Source: Halichoerus grypus
Lineage: Eukaryota > Chordata > Mammalia > Carnivora > Phocidae
NCBI RefSeq assembly: GCF_964656455.1
Contig: NC_135721.1
Location: forward strand, 46,631,530 to 46,695,529
DNA length: 64,000 nt
Reading direction: 5' to 3'
Under the pieces are notes generated by a model, which was not told where the DNA came from, did not search any database, and saw only the letters and a list, made by a program, of their open reading frames with translations. This document shows, piece after piece, positions 24,021 to 36,109 of the stretch; the first letter of the stretch is position 1; each line of letters opens with the position of its first letter. A program made the position numbers and the translations under genes.

Positions 24021-25321
24021 AGCCATGAAGCAAGGCATGTCCTTAACTGGCATTCAGAACACCCCTTGTTCTATTAGTCCCAATACACATTTCCTCCAAA
24101 AGATAGTATGGCATCAGTAGACTTTCAAATGTCTACAATTTAATCCATAATCATCATTTGTTATAAGTGATCTTTCCTTCACCTACCCAAAAGGACAAAG
24201 AAAAAAAGAAAAAAAGCCTTCTTGCAAATGTCAAAAGAGGATCAAACAAATCCTCAAGTGACATAAATCCCTGAACTGCAAGAGCAAGAGTGTGAAGGCT
24301 GAACTGGAGGTTGCCTAGCAGAGATCTAAACTGGGGGGATTGGGGAGGAAGAGGAATCTAAATTTCCCAAAGCCATAACTAAAGTAAATTGTCAGAGCAT
24401 AATAGGTGCTTTGAGACCTACCTATTTCCTGGGATTTTCTCTGTGCTTAGTATAGAGCAAAAAATAGCAATCTACTTTCTTTGACCTGTTTGCCCAGTAA
24501 GTGGGTGTTTCCTTCCTACCTGGTCAAGGCAGTAGCTAAATGCTATCAAAAAGCCAGAAGGAGGAGGATGCTCCTTTAAAGCACATAAAAGCTGAAATTG
24601 CATGTTGGAAATCGAAGGCTAATTGTTACATACATTTTTAGTGACTGTTTAAAATCGGCACTGCTCTATGTTGTAGAGAAACATATGAAACAATAGAAGA
24701 AATCGTGCAATTAAACTGGGAGTTTTACACTGGGTAATATTTAAAGAATTCCTCTTTTTTTTTTTTTTTTTTTTGTCCTTTCAAGGGATTTCCTTGTTGA
24801 TATTCATTAAGAAGCAGAGAATTTTTTTGTCAGTAAATACATGTTATCAGGGAAAGCATGCAGCTACCTTAGAATCCCTTAGACATTAGGATGTCAGCAC
24901 AGCACGCTAACCATATGACTATGTGCACAGAAACTGCCATGAATTTGATTAAGAAATGTTTAATAATGGCTGGACCGCAATTTTGGTGTTTGATTTTCCT
25001 TGGCCAATGTTTCTGGGATTATGCAAAGCTTGGCTAGGAATTATTCACTGCAATCTTGGGTAACATCTAAATGTAATGTGCATTTGGACCTGGAGTACAG
25101 ATATGTTGGCTCAGCATACCACCTCAGGTGTGCATTGAAGCCGCACCCGTGATCTCTGAAGGACAAGATTTCCAGGCTCAGCTTTTTGCATCCTTAGTGA
25201 TCTGGGTGATAGCATTAAAAAAAAACACATGGATTTGTACAAATTGTCCAACTAATCTGTTTAGTTCAGTGTCTTAGATATCTACTCATAGCTTGCTTGG
25301 GTTTTTATTTGATTTGGTTAC
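24019..25321. other. Unique sequence with possible conserved part
   Basis: No gene is seen. A T20 run lies at 24,755-24,774. The part at 24,560-25,250 is free of recognised repeats and is treated as a candidate regulatory region under findings. Confidence 0.4.
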
Positions 25322-25830
25322 TGTTTCAGTTTATTGTCTATAGATAACTGTGACAAAACTTGCAGATAATGGTTTAACAAAGCCATTTTATTTTGGTGAC
25401 AATTTTTCAGTTCAGGAATTCAGGAATGGTTCATCTGGGCGTTCACATCTTATCCATGTGGCATTAACTGGGGTGACCAGGGCTGGAAGTTACATGCCCA
25501 ATCGCTGGCTTTTTCACTCACATGTCTGGAGTCTCAGAGCTCCTCAGCCACTCTGTCTCCACATGGGGTCTCATCCTTCCCTGGCCTCCCCGTTTCTCAA
25601 AGCCTGGTGGTCTCAGGAGGGTGACATTTCATAGAAGACACCTGGCTTCCTGGGCAGAATTGCAAGGCTTCTTAAGACCCAGCCTCAGAAATCCCAAAAT
25701 AGCATCTCTGTCATGTTCTATAGATAAGCAAATCACTAAGGCCAGCCCACATTCCAGGAGAAGAGAATCTGACTCCTCTTCTCAGATGGAAAGGGTAGCA
25801 AAGAATTTGCAGCCATCTTGAATCTATCAA
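25322..25830 (-). mobile_element. Antisense MLT1-type MaLR LTR
   Basis: In antisense, 'tgtttcagtttattgtctatag', 'caattcaggaatggttcatc'-like text, 'ttcactcacatgtctggagtc', 'ggccagcccacattccagg' and 'gcaaagaatttgcagccatc' follow the MLT1-like consensus end to end. The frames at 25,350-25,634 and 25,522-25,821 are inside it. Confidence 0.65.
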
Positions 25831-27929
25831 AGTTACATTTTATAGTATTTACCATTTTATCTTTCAAAGTATTTGCAAGAGTGTTAAATTGAGATATGGG
25901 TTTTTGGGGGGGGGGATTTCCCCAAAGCCCTCTAAGAAATTGGAGTCATGGTGGTAATTTATCTATAGACACTTAGCATCTCCAATAACTCCTGTCTTTC
26001 ATCTGATCTGTTGGCTAATTCCAAAGAGAAATCATTTCAAGGAATCCTCAGGGTGGTCTCTGGCATTACTCTTTGCAGACCATTTTGATTCCTGAAAACC
26101 TCTAAAGAGGAAATTGGTCTATGTTTCTGAAATACAGGATTTCTTTTTTTCAAAGGACCAGAGACCCAGAAAAAAAATAATGCTTCATCCCAAAACATGG
26201 GCAGAAAAAAACACCATGTCCAGGAACCACTTAGCTCCACTAAATGCAGTTTGCTTAAAAAAAGAATTGAATGGGAAACGCTCAAAAATTCTCTAAGAAT
26301 ATTTCCAAAGGAGAAATGGGGTCAATGACAGAACATCAGATGACAGAAGGGTAAGAAATGCCACCAGCAAAGAGAGAGAGAAAAAAAAAAAAAACAGTAG
26401 AATGTAAATGCAAGGTTCCAAAGGAGAGGATGGTTTATACAACTCTTGGCCCATCTGAAAGAAGAGTGAGAGCAGGATTCTGGCAATTCCCTTAAGTTAA
26501 TATTTTCTTCCAGGCTATTTTGGATGGTTCTTTGTGTCCTTGGAAACTTTATGTGTTCTTTGGGGAAAGGCTGGGTTTTCTTTTATTTTTATGGACTGCT
26601 ATTTTGTACTATGATGTTTGCTGGATGCTGCACGAACATGAACACCAACTGAATCAATCCTGAGACACTGCCAGGTTTATTAAAAATTCATTCATGATCG
26701 CCTGACAGCACCCCTGTTCCGGGTATACCCTGGGATTCATTTGTACATTAATTCTCATTTGTAAACCATATTAGTCTTTCTTGCAGGAAAAAAACAGATT
26801 GGGGAATCTAATGTATTTACAATTTAATGGACTTTAATATAAAGAGAACTTGTCTAAAGGGTTGTAGCAAGTCAGAGGATGCATTTCCAGAGAGGAGAAA
26901 GAAACAGAAAATGAGGACAAAGCCCCGTAACCACAGCAGAGTAGAAAGCTAATAGGTAATCCCACCTAGGGCAGGACTAACCCAAAAAAAGCATAATGAT
27001 TCTGTACCTGTGTTTCTGCTAGGCTTCTGTTCAGATGCATGTGATAGAATGTGCATACCAAATTTCAAGATGGACATTCCATCCACTGAGAGTGTATGAG
27101 AAAATCAATGAGCACATTAGCTGCCTATCTAAAAGCATAGTGAAAACAACATATGGTGGGGCCATACATCTGCTCCAATTCCATGAATCACAACCACCAG
27201 GAGGGATTTAATACCAGGACTTAGCCACATGAATGCTGGAGGCAGGTATTTGATATCAGATTTGAAGCAGCCATGAATATTACAACATGATAAACGAATA
27301 GGTGAACTGTGATCAAATACTAGGAATTCTATGTGTGCCTTCAAGGACCGGGCCTTGGAAGATTTGGGCCCACAAAAGTGGGCTTTGGTTTGAAGCCTCA
27401 GAATTCTTCCTTCAGGATAGACTTTGCAGTAGTTCTGGCTCTGTTAGAATGATTTTTCATTTGAGCTCAGTACATTTGGATATGAAAAGAAATAAGTTAC
27501 CTAGTGATTCCATTCCAGATTCCAGAGCACAGGATGCCTTGTATATATTACAAAATTGCTAATTCTGTGCTCACAAATGAAAATGGTGTTTGAGAGACAT
27601 GTTTCGTGCCTCTGGCTTAAGATGATGGTATGGGTCCTGAGTTTAACATCCTCAAAGAAATAAAACAGAAAAAGAGAGAAATAGAAACAGAAAATAATCT
27701 GTGTTATCCTTGGAAACTAGAAAAAAGCCCATATACTCTCAAGAAATTTAAAGATTTCTACAAAAATAAAGAAGCAGGACTGAAGTGATAAAAAGGGATG
27801 ATCAAACCACAATTCGTTTCAGAAGACTTCTACTTGGAAATCAAGCTCAGATGATTTCTCATAAGGGAGTGAAAGGCAGAAAATGTTTGGTGGCCTCTGC
27901 TAGGTAGTCAGACTCAATTATAGCTAAAT
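25831..27929. other. Unique sequence
   Basis: No gene is supported. It contains a G-run at about 25,905-25,915 and an A-rich run at 26,379-26,395. The 82-86 codon frames lack domains. Confidence 0.45.
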
Positions 27930-28190
27930 GCCATGTGATATTCTAGATTAGATCCTGCAAGAGAAAAAGGACATTAGTGGGAAAACTGATGAAATCCAAA
28001 TAAAATCTGTAATTTTATTAAAAGAATTTTATACCAATGTCAATTTCTTGGCTGTGACAAATGTACCTTGGTTATGTAAACTGTTACTCAGGGCAGCTAA
28101 GTGAAGAGTATACAGGAACTCATTACCATTTTTACAACCTTTGTAAATGTAAAGATATTCCAAAATTAAAAGTGTATGTATTTTTTAACT
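27930..28190 (+). mobile_element. Old L1 3' end, same type as 4540-5140
   Basis: The text includes 'gattagatcctgcaagagaa', 'aaggacattagtgggaaaac', 'taccaatgtcaatttcttgg', 'taagtgaagagtatacagg' and 'ttccaaaattaaaagtg'. It ends in the expected A/T-rich terminus. Confidence 0.7.
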
Positions 28191-29364
28191 GTAAGGGTAT
28201 TTTTAACATCTAAGAGTTAGTTACAGGTCCCCAAAACAACGTGAGGTTCAGGATCCATCCTTGATATGTCTGACTACAACTTGCCCAGAAAGCAGAAGTA
28301 GGTAATGCAAAAGGGCCACCAATGCTGAGTCCTCACCAGCATGGACTGCCATTCTGATTAGAGAATTGTGAGCACTGGATCAGCTAACTTAATTCCAGTG
28401 GCCAGGACACCCACAAATGTAATCAGTCAACACAGAGGCGATGTTCCCTGTCACCACCACCACCATCTGCATGTCAATCACCCTCTCTCCTCTTCCTAAC
28501 CAGGTCATGTGATCTGGCTAAGGCTAGCTGAGCTACCTCTAAGTATCACCTGTCTCCCTTGCCCGGACCTGCACTCCTCAAAGTGCATCCCACACAACGC
28601 TTGATGTAATCAAACTGAAAACCAAATACTAAATTGTGTCGGAATGAGCAAAAGGAAAAGAAAATTACTGGATATACAATAAGATTCAACAGTTCCAAAG
28701 AAAATGATCAATTTTAGAAATTAGAATGTTTTCCTTCATAAACAGAGCTGCAAGAAACAGGAGAAAATTTTAGAAAATGTCTCATTCATATTCTCAGACA
28801 CATTCCAAAGAAATTTCTATCTATGGAACAAGAAAAGCACCCATGGAGCCCGGAAAATTGGATATCAATTAGGACTGCTTGGAAATGAATAACATAAATG
28901 CAGAATTTAATATTTTGGAAGAGCCAGTGAACAGAAGATTGAATATTATAGGAACTGGCTCAGCAAATTAGAAGATAAGTGCAAGAAATTCTCTGAGAAT
29001 TTGGAAGAAAAGTGCTATTATGACATTTTAGAGACTGAAAACAATGGCGGAAATTATAAAATATCCAGAAAGACTATATAGATATACATATATATATATA
29101 CACATGCACATACATACATACATAAATACTTGTTTCTCTGACTCAACAATAATAATTTTTATTAATTTGATGGGCAAAAAAATATGTGATCACTGGTGAC
29201 CTGTTTTCTTTTACTTATACATTCATAGGATTTTTCAATATATCCTTGAAATTCAATTTTTATCAGATGTCTTTCTTACAGCTTATTGTTTTTTTCCTAT
29301 TGGAGATAGAGTTAGAGACAGAAACAGATCTAGAGATAGGCACACTGAATAAAATTACATTTTT
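28191..29364. other. Unique sequence, possibly with L1 relics
   Basis: No gene is recognised. Text at 28,690-29,060 is A-rich and may be an old L1 ORF1-like relic, but this is weak. TA and CATA low-complexity sequence lies at about 29,080-29,125. Confidence 0.35.
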
Positions 29365-29471
29365 CTAGAAAGAAAAGGAAAGAAAAGAAGAGAAAAGAAA
29401 AGAAAGGAAGGAAGGAAGGAAAGGAAGGGAAGGAAGGAAATGGAGGGAGGGAGGGAGGAAGGAAGAAAGAT
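29365..29471 (+). repeat. GAAA/GGAA polypurine tract
   Basis: The tract holds about 105 bases of gaaa, ggaa and ggag units with few interruptions. Confidence 0.9.
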
Positions 29472-29689
29472 ATCCAGTGTTAATGTGTATGTTTATATTA
29501 TAAATATAAATATACTTATATAATTATTGCTTTTCTTCTACTGACTTCATATATGTTAATATACATATATGTGCATATGTGTGTACATATTAGGATTTCC
29601 AAAAGAAGAAAATGAGGTCAATAACAAATATATACTCTGATAAAACTTTCAATATAAAGGTAAATTTTTAAATCTTATGAATGTATAGG

Positions 29690-30125
29690 TAAACAGGTCA
29701 GCAACAATTAGATATGATTTTTCACCCAGCAATTAACTTCTAGGAATTTATCATAAGAAAATAAAGGTATTTGTTGCATTTAACGATGACAAAAAAATTA
29801 GAAACCAATTGAACATCCAAAATAGAGTATTTCTTATACATATTATGGTCCATTCACATTTTGAAATACTATGCAAATATTAAAAATGATGCAACATAGT
29901 TTATAAAACAGATTGCAAAATAGCATAAATAAAATAACTATTTTCATTGTCGATATTTGAATACATGTATTATGCATATATATGTGCATAGAATAAAATA
30001 ATAAAAATACAGAAACATTTTAACCATGCTTATCTCTTAAGAAGCAGAGCTAGATATGTTTGTATTTATTTTTCCTTTCATCTGTGTTTTCTAATTTTGC
30101 TGCAATCAAATATATGTATTTGTGA
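29690..30125 (+). mobile_element. Old L1 3' region
   Basis: The order 'cccagcaattaacttctagg', 'aatttatcataagaaaataaag', 'aaattagaaaccaattgaac', 'tatggtccattcacattttg' and 'gaaatactatgcaaatattaa' follows L1 ORF2/3' UTR text of old subfamilies. Confidence 0.65.
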
Positions 30126-30143
30126 ATTAAAAACACATGTGTG

Positions 30144-30345
30144 GGGGCACCTGCGTGGCTCAGTCGGTTAAAGCTCTGACTCTTCTTTTGACTCAGGTAA
30201 CAATCTCAGGATCGAGATCAAGCCCCCATTTCTGCCTGGGCACTGGGCCTGGAGCCTGCTTAAGATTCTCTCTCTCCCTCGCTCTCTGCCCCTCCCACCC
30301 TGCTCAAGCAGGCACGCACCCTATCGTTCTCTCTGAAAATAAAGA
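30144..30345 (+). mobile_element. Older Can-SINE
   Basis: A full SINE with a diverged body begins after an aaaacacatgtgtg flank at about 30,130-30,143. The matching flank is aaaacatgcgtgta at 30,346-30,359. Confidence 0.85.
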
Positions 30346-30359
30346 AAAACATGCGTGTA

Positions 30360-30455
30360 CTATATTTTACACTTGAATAGAACACTGTATGTTCACTAAC
30401 TGAAATTAAAATAAAAACTTAAAATAATAATAATAAATTTAAAAATAAATAAATA
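30360..30455 (+). mobile_element. Very short L1 tail next to the SINE
   Basis: The text 'gaacactgtatgttcactaac' and 'tgaaattaaaataaaaactt' plus an AAT-rich tail is the last ~95 bp of a carnivore L1. A third copy of the flanking repeat, aaaacatatgtgtgta, ends it at 30,456-30,470. Confidence 0.7.
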
Positions 30456-30470
30456 AAACATATGTGTGTA

Positions 30471-32559
30471 TTTTCCATGAAAAAATATTTCAAAATATAT
30501 CTGCAGAAGGACAGACTCTCTAGAATTCTGCTGTGTGTGGTTATTATAGTCAGATACCATTTCCCTTAGCCTAAAGTGTGTGTGTGTGTGCGCACAGGTG
30601 GGAGGGTGGAGCATTGGGAAAAAGTTGGACATTTATATGTCCTTTTCAAAGCTTAACTTTTATTTTCTTTTTGACATAAGTGTATTACATCGCTGCCTGA
30701 GAGTAAGCAAATATTTTTGTTCTTACCATTTCTTCTCTTCTTTCCACTTCAGGATTCATATGAACATTTAAGAGTTGGTGGGTATATTTTTTTTGCCCCA
30801 AGCTTGACTATTGAGATCATCCCCAACAGCGCATCTCAAAGAAGTCTTATATAATTCAAAACCCTTATGTGAATAAAATGTAACACAGTTTCTCTATAAG
30901 CTCTCAGCAAACCAGTGTCAAACATGTTGGCGCTGTTGGATAGAGAGTAAATGATTTTTACATGTTGTGTGCTTTTATTCTGTAACAAAGACTAGGAGAG
31001 GAAACTGTTTTCTCCCCCTCCCCTTTTTCCTTCCCCCGACATTTTTCTCTTTCTTCTGCCTCCAGTGCCCTTGAAGGCTGCATTGAATCTGACAAAGGAT
31101 AAAGTAGCAGGGAGTGGGAAACACTAAAGATACCAAGGGGCTCCAACTGCCTGTCTGAAAATCTGTTTATACAGCACCTGGGTCACTCTCATCTGATAGG
31201 CTTTTCTCCATGTGTTATTGTGTTTATGTCAAGAAAAAAATGCCAGCATCCCTTGTTGCTGAGCGCTGCTCTATAGAATTCTGCCACCTTCATTTTCCAC
31301 TTACTACCTCATTTTGTTTGAAAGAGGCTGCCTTTCCAGCTTCATCTGTGATCACCAAGAACACACAGTCGCCCCTTTGTTCACGGAGTGACCTTTATAT
31401 TTGACGAAGGGTGAAACGTGTCTTGAAACCTAAACCGATTTTGGCAAAGAGGTTTTTAAAAATAATGTAACTGAGACTGCCACGCACAGAAATAAATGCT
31501 GCCGGTTTCATTGTTATTCATCAAGTGTTTCTCTGTGCATTTTGTTTGGGAATTTCAAAGTACAATGCCAGTGTTCAGAAATGAATGCGACATCACAGGC
31601 AGGCTCTTCCCTGGGGTACCGTGAACTGGCGACAGCCAAATAACGCCCTGGTGTTATTTTTATTTCTTGGAAGGGGAGTGGGTTGAGGGGGAATCGCACA
31701 CTCCTGCCAAAATCAAGTGGCTTCAAGACTCGGGCAGCTGGACAGTCACCCAGGGAGGCAAAGCTAGGGAGAAGTTTGGCACCGAGATCTGATACCGGAG
31801 ATAGTATGAAGCTTTTATGCATATTCTATAACTAGTCCAGAAGTCCCAATAACCTCCATTACCTAGGAATATCAAGCAAAATTGTCCTTTATCTACACAT
31901 TCTGCCTAGAAGGAGTGTATTTTGGAGCAGAACAAGCACGAAAGAATGAAGAGAGGGTCTTCTTAAGCAATAGAGCTCCTTTCGCTTTCCTTCCCCAGCA
32001 CCTCCCTGCCCTCCTCCAATACCCTATACGTTTATATAAAATAAAACCCAAGTGAAAACAAACACAACTTTAAGAAGGATAAATGGTCAAGGGAGACCCT
32101 TTCTAGGTGTTTGGGCTCAAAAGGTGAAAGGACAGGCACAAAGTCTAATTTACACTCCTCTCAGGCTCCCCTCAGGAGGAGGCTTCCCTTTTCCCCAGGG
32201 AAAATCTTGGACTTGACCCATTCCCTGGATTTGACCAACAGGTAGAGGTACCCTTATTCTCAGGAAGCATAATAACAAAGCATTGAACTGGAGAGATTAA
32301 AAACTTGCATTGAGGTATCATTTCAAAGAAACAAATCAAGATGACTGTATAATAACAGTCAAGTGTAAAACAGATGAATATTTGGAAATCGTCCAGATAT
32401 GAATTATTCAATCTCTTTCCATTTCTGTTCTGTAAGTTATACTCCTAAATGTGGTAATTTGCTACACTAGCCCTAGGAAAGTAAGACAGTATGCTTCACC
32501 TTTATCTACTCCAGAATCCTCGTATGAGAACTGCTGATTTAAGTCACTGTTATTTTGTT
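30471..32559. other. Unique sequence, possible conserved non-coding element
   Basis: No exon is supported. A TG repeat lies at 30,574-30,590. The part at 31,100-31,830 is repeat-free, less AT-rich than its surroundings and has retained CpGs (see findings). Confidence 0.45.
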
Positions 32560-33383
32560 GTTTTTGTTATAGTATACCACCATTTCCAACCCTCCAGAAA
32601 AATTTGGTAGATCTCTTTAAATAATTCCTCCATGTTTATTTTAAGTTTATTCTTAAGTATCTTTAAATTTTGCTATGTAATCAGGATTATTTTTACATTA
32701 ATTATCATTTTTAACTAGTTATCATTGGTATAAAATGTTATTAACTTTGTATATTTGTTTTATAACAAACCATGTTAATAAACTCTCTTAGAAATTCTAA
32801 CAGCCTTACAATTTATTTTCATGTGTTTTCCAGGTATTCCAACATATCATTTGCAGATAAAATAATTTGCTATCTTCTCAATATTTATACTTTTTTGTCT
32901 TTCTTTGCCTTCTTGTTTTGCTCAAAATGTCCAGAACAATAAGATAATTATAGTTATCTTTACCTAATTTTAGGTACTGCTTCTAGGTTGTCATGGTTAA
33001 GGATGACGTTGAGTGATTATTTCAGATGTTCTTGGCATATCAATGCAATATTCTTTTCCTGGTATACCAAGGTTTTCCTTTTAATCAACAATAGTGTTAA
33101 ATTTTATCCAGTGTCTATTAGGAAGAGCCTGTGTATATTGTTTTTCATGAGGCTAGTACTTCTTTGCCTCCTGGACTAAACTCAGCTTGGTCATTGTTTA
33201 TTATTACTTTATGAATTTTATTTCTTAATATTTTACTTAGGACTCTGAGATCTATAACTGAGATTTATGTGCAGTTTTTATTTTGTATTATCTTTAAGTC
33301 TTTAACTGATAGATTACCATCATAAAAAGAGTTAGGAAGTTCTCCACCATTTTCAATGCTCTAAGACAGTTTATATTCATTTC
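32560..33383 (-). mobile_element. Old antisense L1 ORF2 fossil
   Basis: Antisense L1 reverse transcriptase-region text can be followed: 'gttttccaggtattccaac', 'catatcatttgcagataaaat', 'tttgccttcttgttttgctc' and 'gtgttaaattttatccagtg'. It is heavily diverged and has no open frame of L1 type. Confidence 0.55.
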
Positions 33384-33394
33384 CCTCTTTTAAG

Positions 33395-33620
33395 TTTTTT
33401 TTTTTTTTAAGATTTATTTATTTATTTTAGAGAGAGATGGGGGCGGAGGGAGCTTAAGCGGGGAAGGGGCAGAGGGATAGAGAGGGAGAGAATCTCAAGC
33501 AGACTCCCCTCCTCAATGAGCACAGAGCCTGAAGCAGGGCTCGGTCCCAGGACCCTGAGATCATGACCTGAGCCAAAATCAAGAGTCAGACGTTTAACCG
33601 ACTGAGCCACCCAGGAGCCC
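33395..33620 (-). mobile_element. Antisense Can-SINE
   Basis: It begins with a T-run and the reverse of the (AAAT)n tail, and ends with the reverse of the tRNA-like head ('gactgagccacccaggagccc'). Flanks 'cctcttttaagtt' and 'ccctttcaagtt' form a slightly diverged target duplication. It sits inside the old L1 mosaic. Confidence 0.92.
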
Positions 33621-34129
33621 CTTTCAAGTTATTTTTTTATCTTTATAAAATAATGCATGAATGTAATTAAAATATAGATAAACTACTGAAAGTCTTCTAA
33701 TAAAATAAAGCAGTCCTCTAACCAACCATTTTGCTACACCTTAGTCGCATGCCTACTTTCAACTTTCTTAGCTATTTTTTCTATTTATCTCCACCTTTCT
33801 ATATAATTGTTTATCCTGTTGTTTCTTGACCTACCAAATAGGGACATTATTTATAAACATCCAGCTATGGGAATTATGCTTTACACACCCTCCAACTTTC
33901 CCTTACCCTAAACTCTCAACATAATTATGGAAAATTACTTGGTTACATAAATAGTTTATGGTTGTATATGATTTATAACTGAGACAGAGGTCTATGGTCA
34001 TGTTTATTTTCTATTACAGTCTTTCCTGGTAGCAATAACTGTTTTATTTTTTCATTTGTGTAGTTTTATCTGTGCTTTTCACTAATTTTTTTAAAATGTA
34101 CCCATTGATCTACCAATAATTTTTCCCAA

Positions 34130-35850
34130 TGCTTAAATCCAGACCCATGACGTATTTCTTTGCAGACCTGGTGAACGGTTGTCATCTGTGGATCCTGTGA
34201 CTTGTGCAGTATTTCTTATCTTGTGTCTTCTGTCTTGTTTTTTCCCCATCATTTTTCTAGACAGTCTTCTAGCATCCAGTTATATTTTTGAAAATTCCAG
34301 TGTCATCTGATAACCATGTATTTATAGATGATTGTTTTTCTTTTCATAGGAGCCTCAGATTTTGCTCTTTACAACTGGTGTTCTAAAATGTCACAATGAT
34401 GTAGCTCAGGATGTGCTTTTTTTCATTCACTGAACTGGACATATGGGTCCTTACTATCTGAAGATTTGGATCCTTCACTTCTGGGAATTTTCCTCACATT
34501 ATTTCTTCAATAGTTTCCTCTTCTCTGTTTTCTCAGTTATCTCTTCTTAAACTACCTATTATTTGGATGTTGGACTTTATGCATCAATTCACAAATTTTA
34601 TCTTTCCCATCCTATTGTCAACCTCTTTGTCTTTGTGTTCTAATTTCTAAGAAAGTCCGTTGCTTTGTCTTTCAACCACGCAAATAAATTGATGGGGTTA
34701 CTCTATTTGGAATTTTTAAAAGCTCCTACCTTCTCATGGTCCCTTTCATAGAACATCTGCCATTTGTTCATGAATACAATGTTTTATCATGTAATATTTT
34801 TTCTCCTACCTCTCTGTGCATATTAATGACTGTTTTATATTTTGAGAGGGCAGCATATTTTTCTTCTGCTCCTTGATTTGCTCTTTATTTCCTCCAAGGT
34901 CATTTTGCCTATTTGAGCTTTTGTTTGTTTGTTTATTTTGTTCTCTGTCTTTAATGTTAAAAGCCCTCCCCAGATACCTGGTATTCTTTGGCTGTCTCTT
35001 CATCTATGAGAGAGCCGATAACAGTGATTGAAGCTTCTGTAGGCACAGGCAGGCTTATTAAGTGGTGGTCACTATGATACAATGAGGTAACATTCCAGAT
35101 TTTTCACCGAGAAACTCTCAGGCCTTTTCTCTGGGGCTGTGCAGTGTCTCCAAAGGATAATCCTCCAATCTCCAGTGTGAAGAGCAAAGAGCAGCTTTGA
35201 CCCTGACTGTGTATATCCTGGAGACATGGGAGGGATAAAGAGGATGAGAACAAAGGAGGGGGAGGTGGAAGAACTCACCAATGCACACCTGTCCTGTTTT
35301 TAGTACAGTATCTATCTCCAGTTCTTCACCATCCCCAGTGTTCCTGAGTCCAGAGTGCCTCTATATCTATGTGTTCTTAGAACAAGATTTATTGTCTTGA
35401 AGAAGTAATCTGATAGTAAGTGAGTCGCTATTGGCTGTTATATGGGCATGCAATCACTGTAATTACTCTATGGACTTGCAACCAATCAGTGGGTATTCAG
35501 CACTAAACTTTCTACTGCCTTGCCGGATGCTGCGTCTTTCCAATGTTCTGCAGGGAAAATCTCTTCATTCGTTTTTGCCAAGTCTTGAGATTTCAGCTTT
35601 CCTCTGCTCTGCCAAGACAGTTTCCCCTCTGTAGCCATCTTCTAAATACAAGTTGACATTTCTCATCCCTTCCACTACTGTCCTTTCTCCCATTCCCTTT
35701 ACCCTCATAGGTTTTCTCTTTTTGTTTTCATTATTGTCCCTTAATATCATTGTGTTGGAATTTGGAGAGAGAGCAGACACAAACGCATGTGTTCAATTAA
35801 GTAGTTGAAACCTACTGAGTAGTAGAAAGAAAAAGCCTGAAATCTCTGGG
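34130..35850 (-). mobile_element. Old antisense L1 5' region
   Basis: Antisense L1M-type 5' UTR text is recognised over more than 1 kb: 'ttatttcttcaatagtttcc', 'ctattatttggatgttggac', 'caacctctttgtctttgtg', 'ttctctgtctttaatgttaaaag' and 'ggtattctttggctgtctc'. A 5' region placed between two ORF2 pieces implies more than one L1 copy or a rearrangement. Confidence 0.55.
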
Positions 35851-35860
35851 AACACTTTTA

Positions 35861-36095
35861 TTTTTTTTTTATTTTTATATTGTTATGTTAATCACCATAC
35901 ATTACATCATTAGTTTTAGATGTAGTGTTCCATGATTCATTGTTTGTGCATAACACCCAGTGCTCCATGCAGAACGTGCCTTCTTTAATACCCATCACCG
36001 GGCTAACCCATCCTCCCACTTCCCTCCCCTCTAGAACCCTCAGTTTGTTTTTCAGAGTCCATCGTCTCTCGTGGTTCGTCTCCCCCTCCGATTTC
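35861..36095 (-). mobile_element. Young antisense 5'-truncated L1 tail
   Basis: The antisense carnivore L1 3' UTR is nearly undiverged: 'gttatgttaatcaccatac', 'gtgttccatgattcattgtt', 'cacccagtgctccatgcag', 'ccatcaccgggctaaccc' and 'cgtctctcgtggttcgtctcc'. A T-run at the left is its poly-A tail. A short 'cacttttaa'-like repeat flanks it. Confidence 0.9.
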
Positions 36096-36109
36096 TGACT
36101 CACTTTTAA

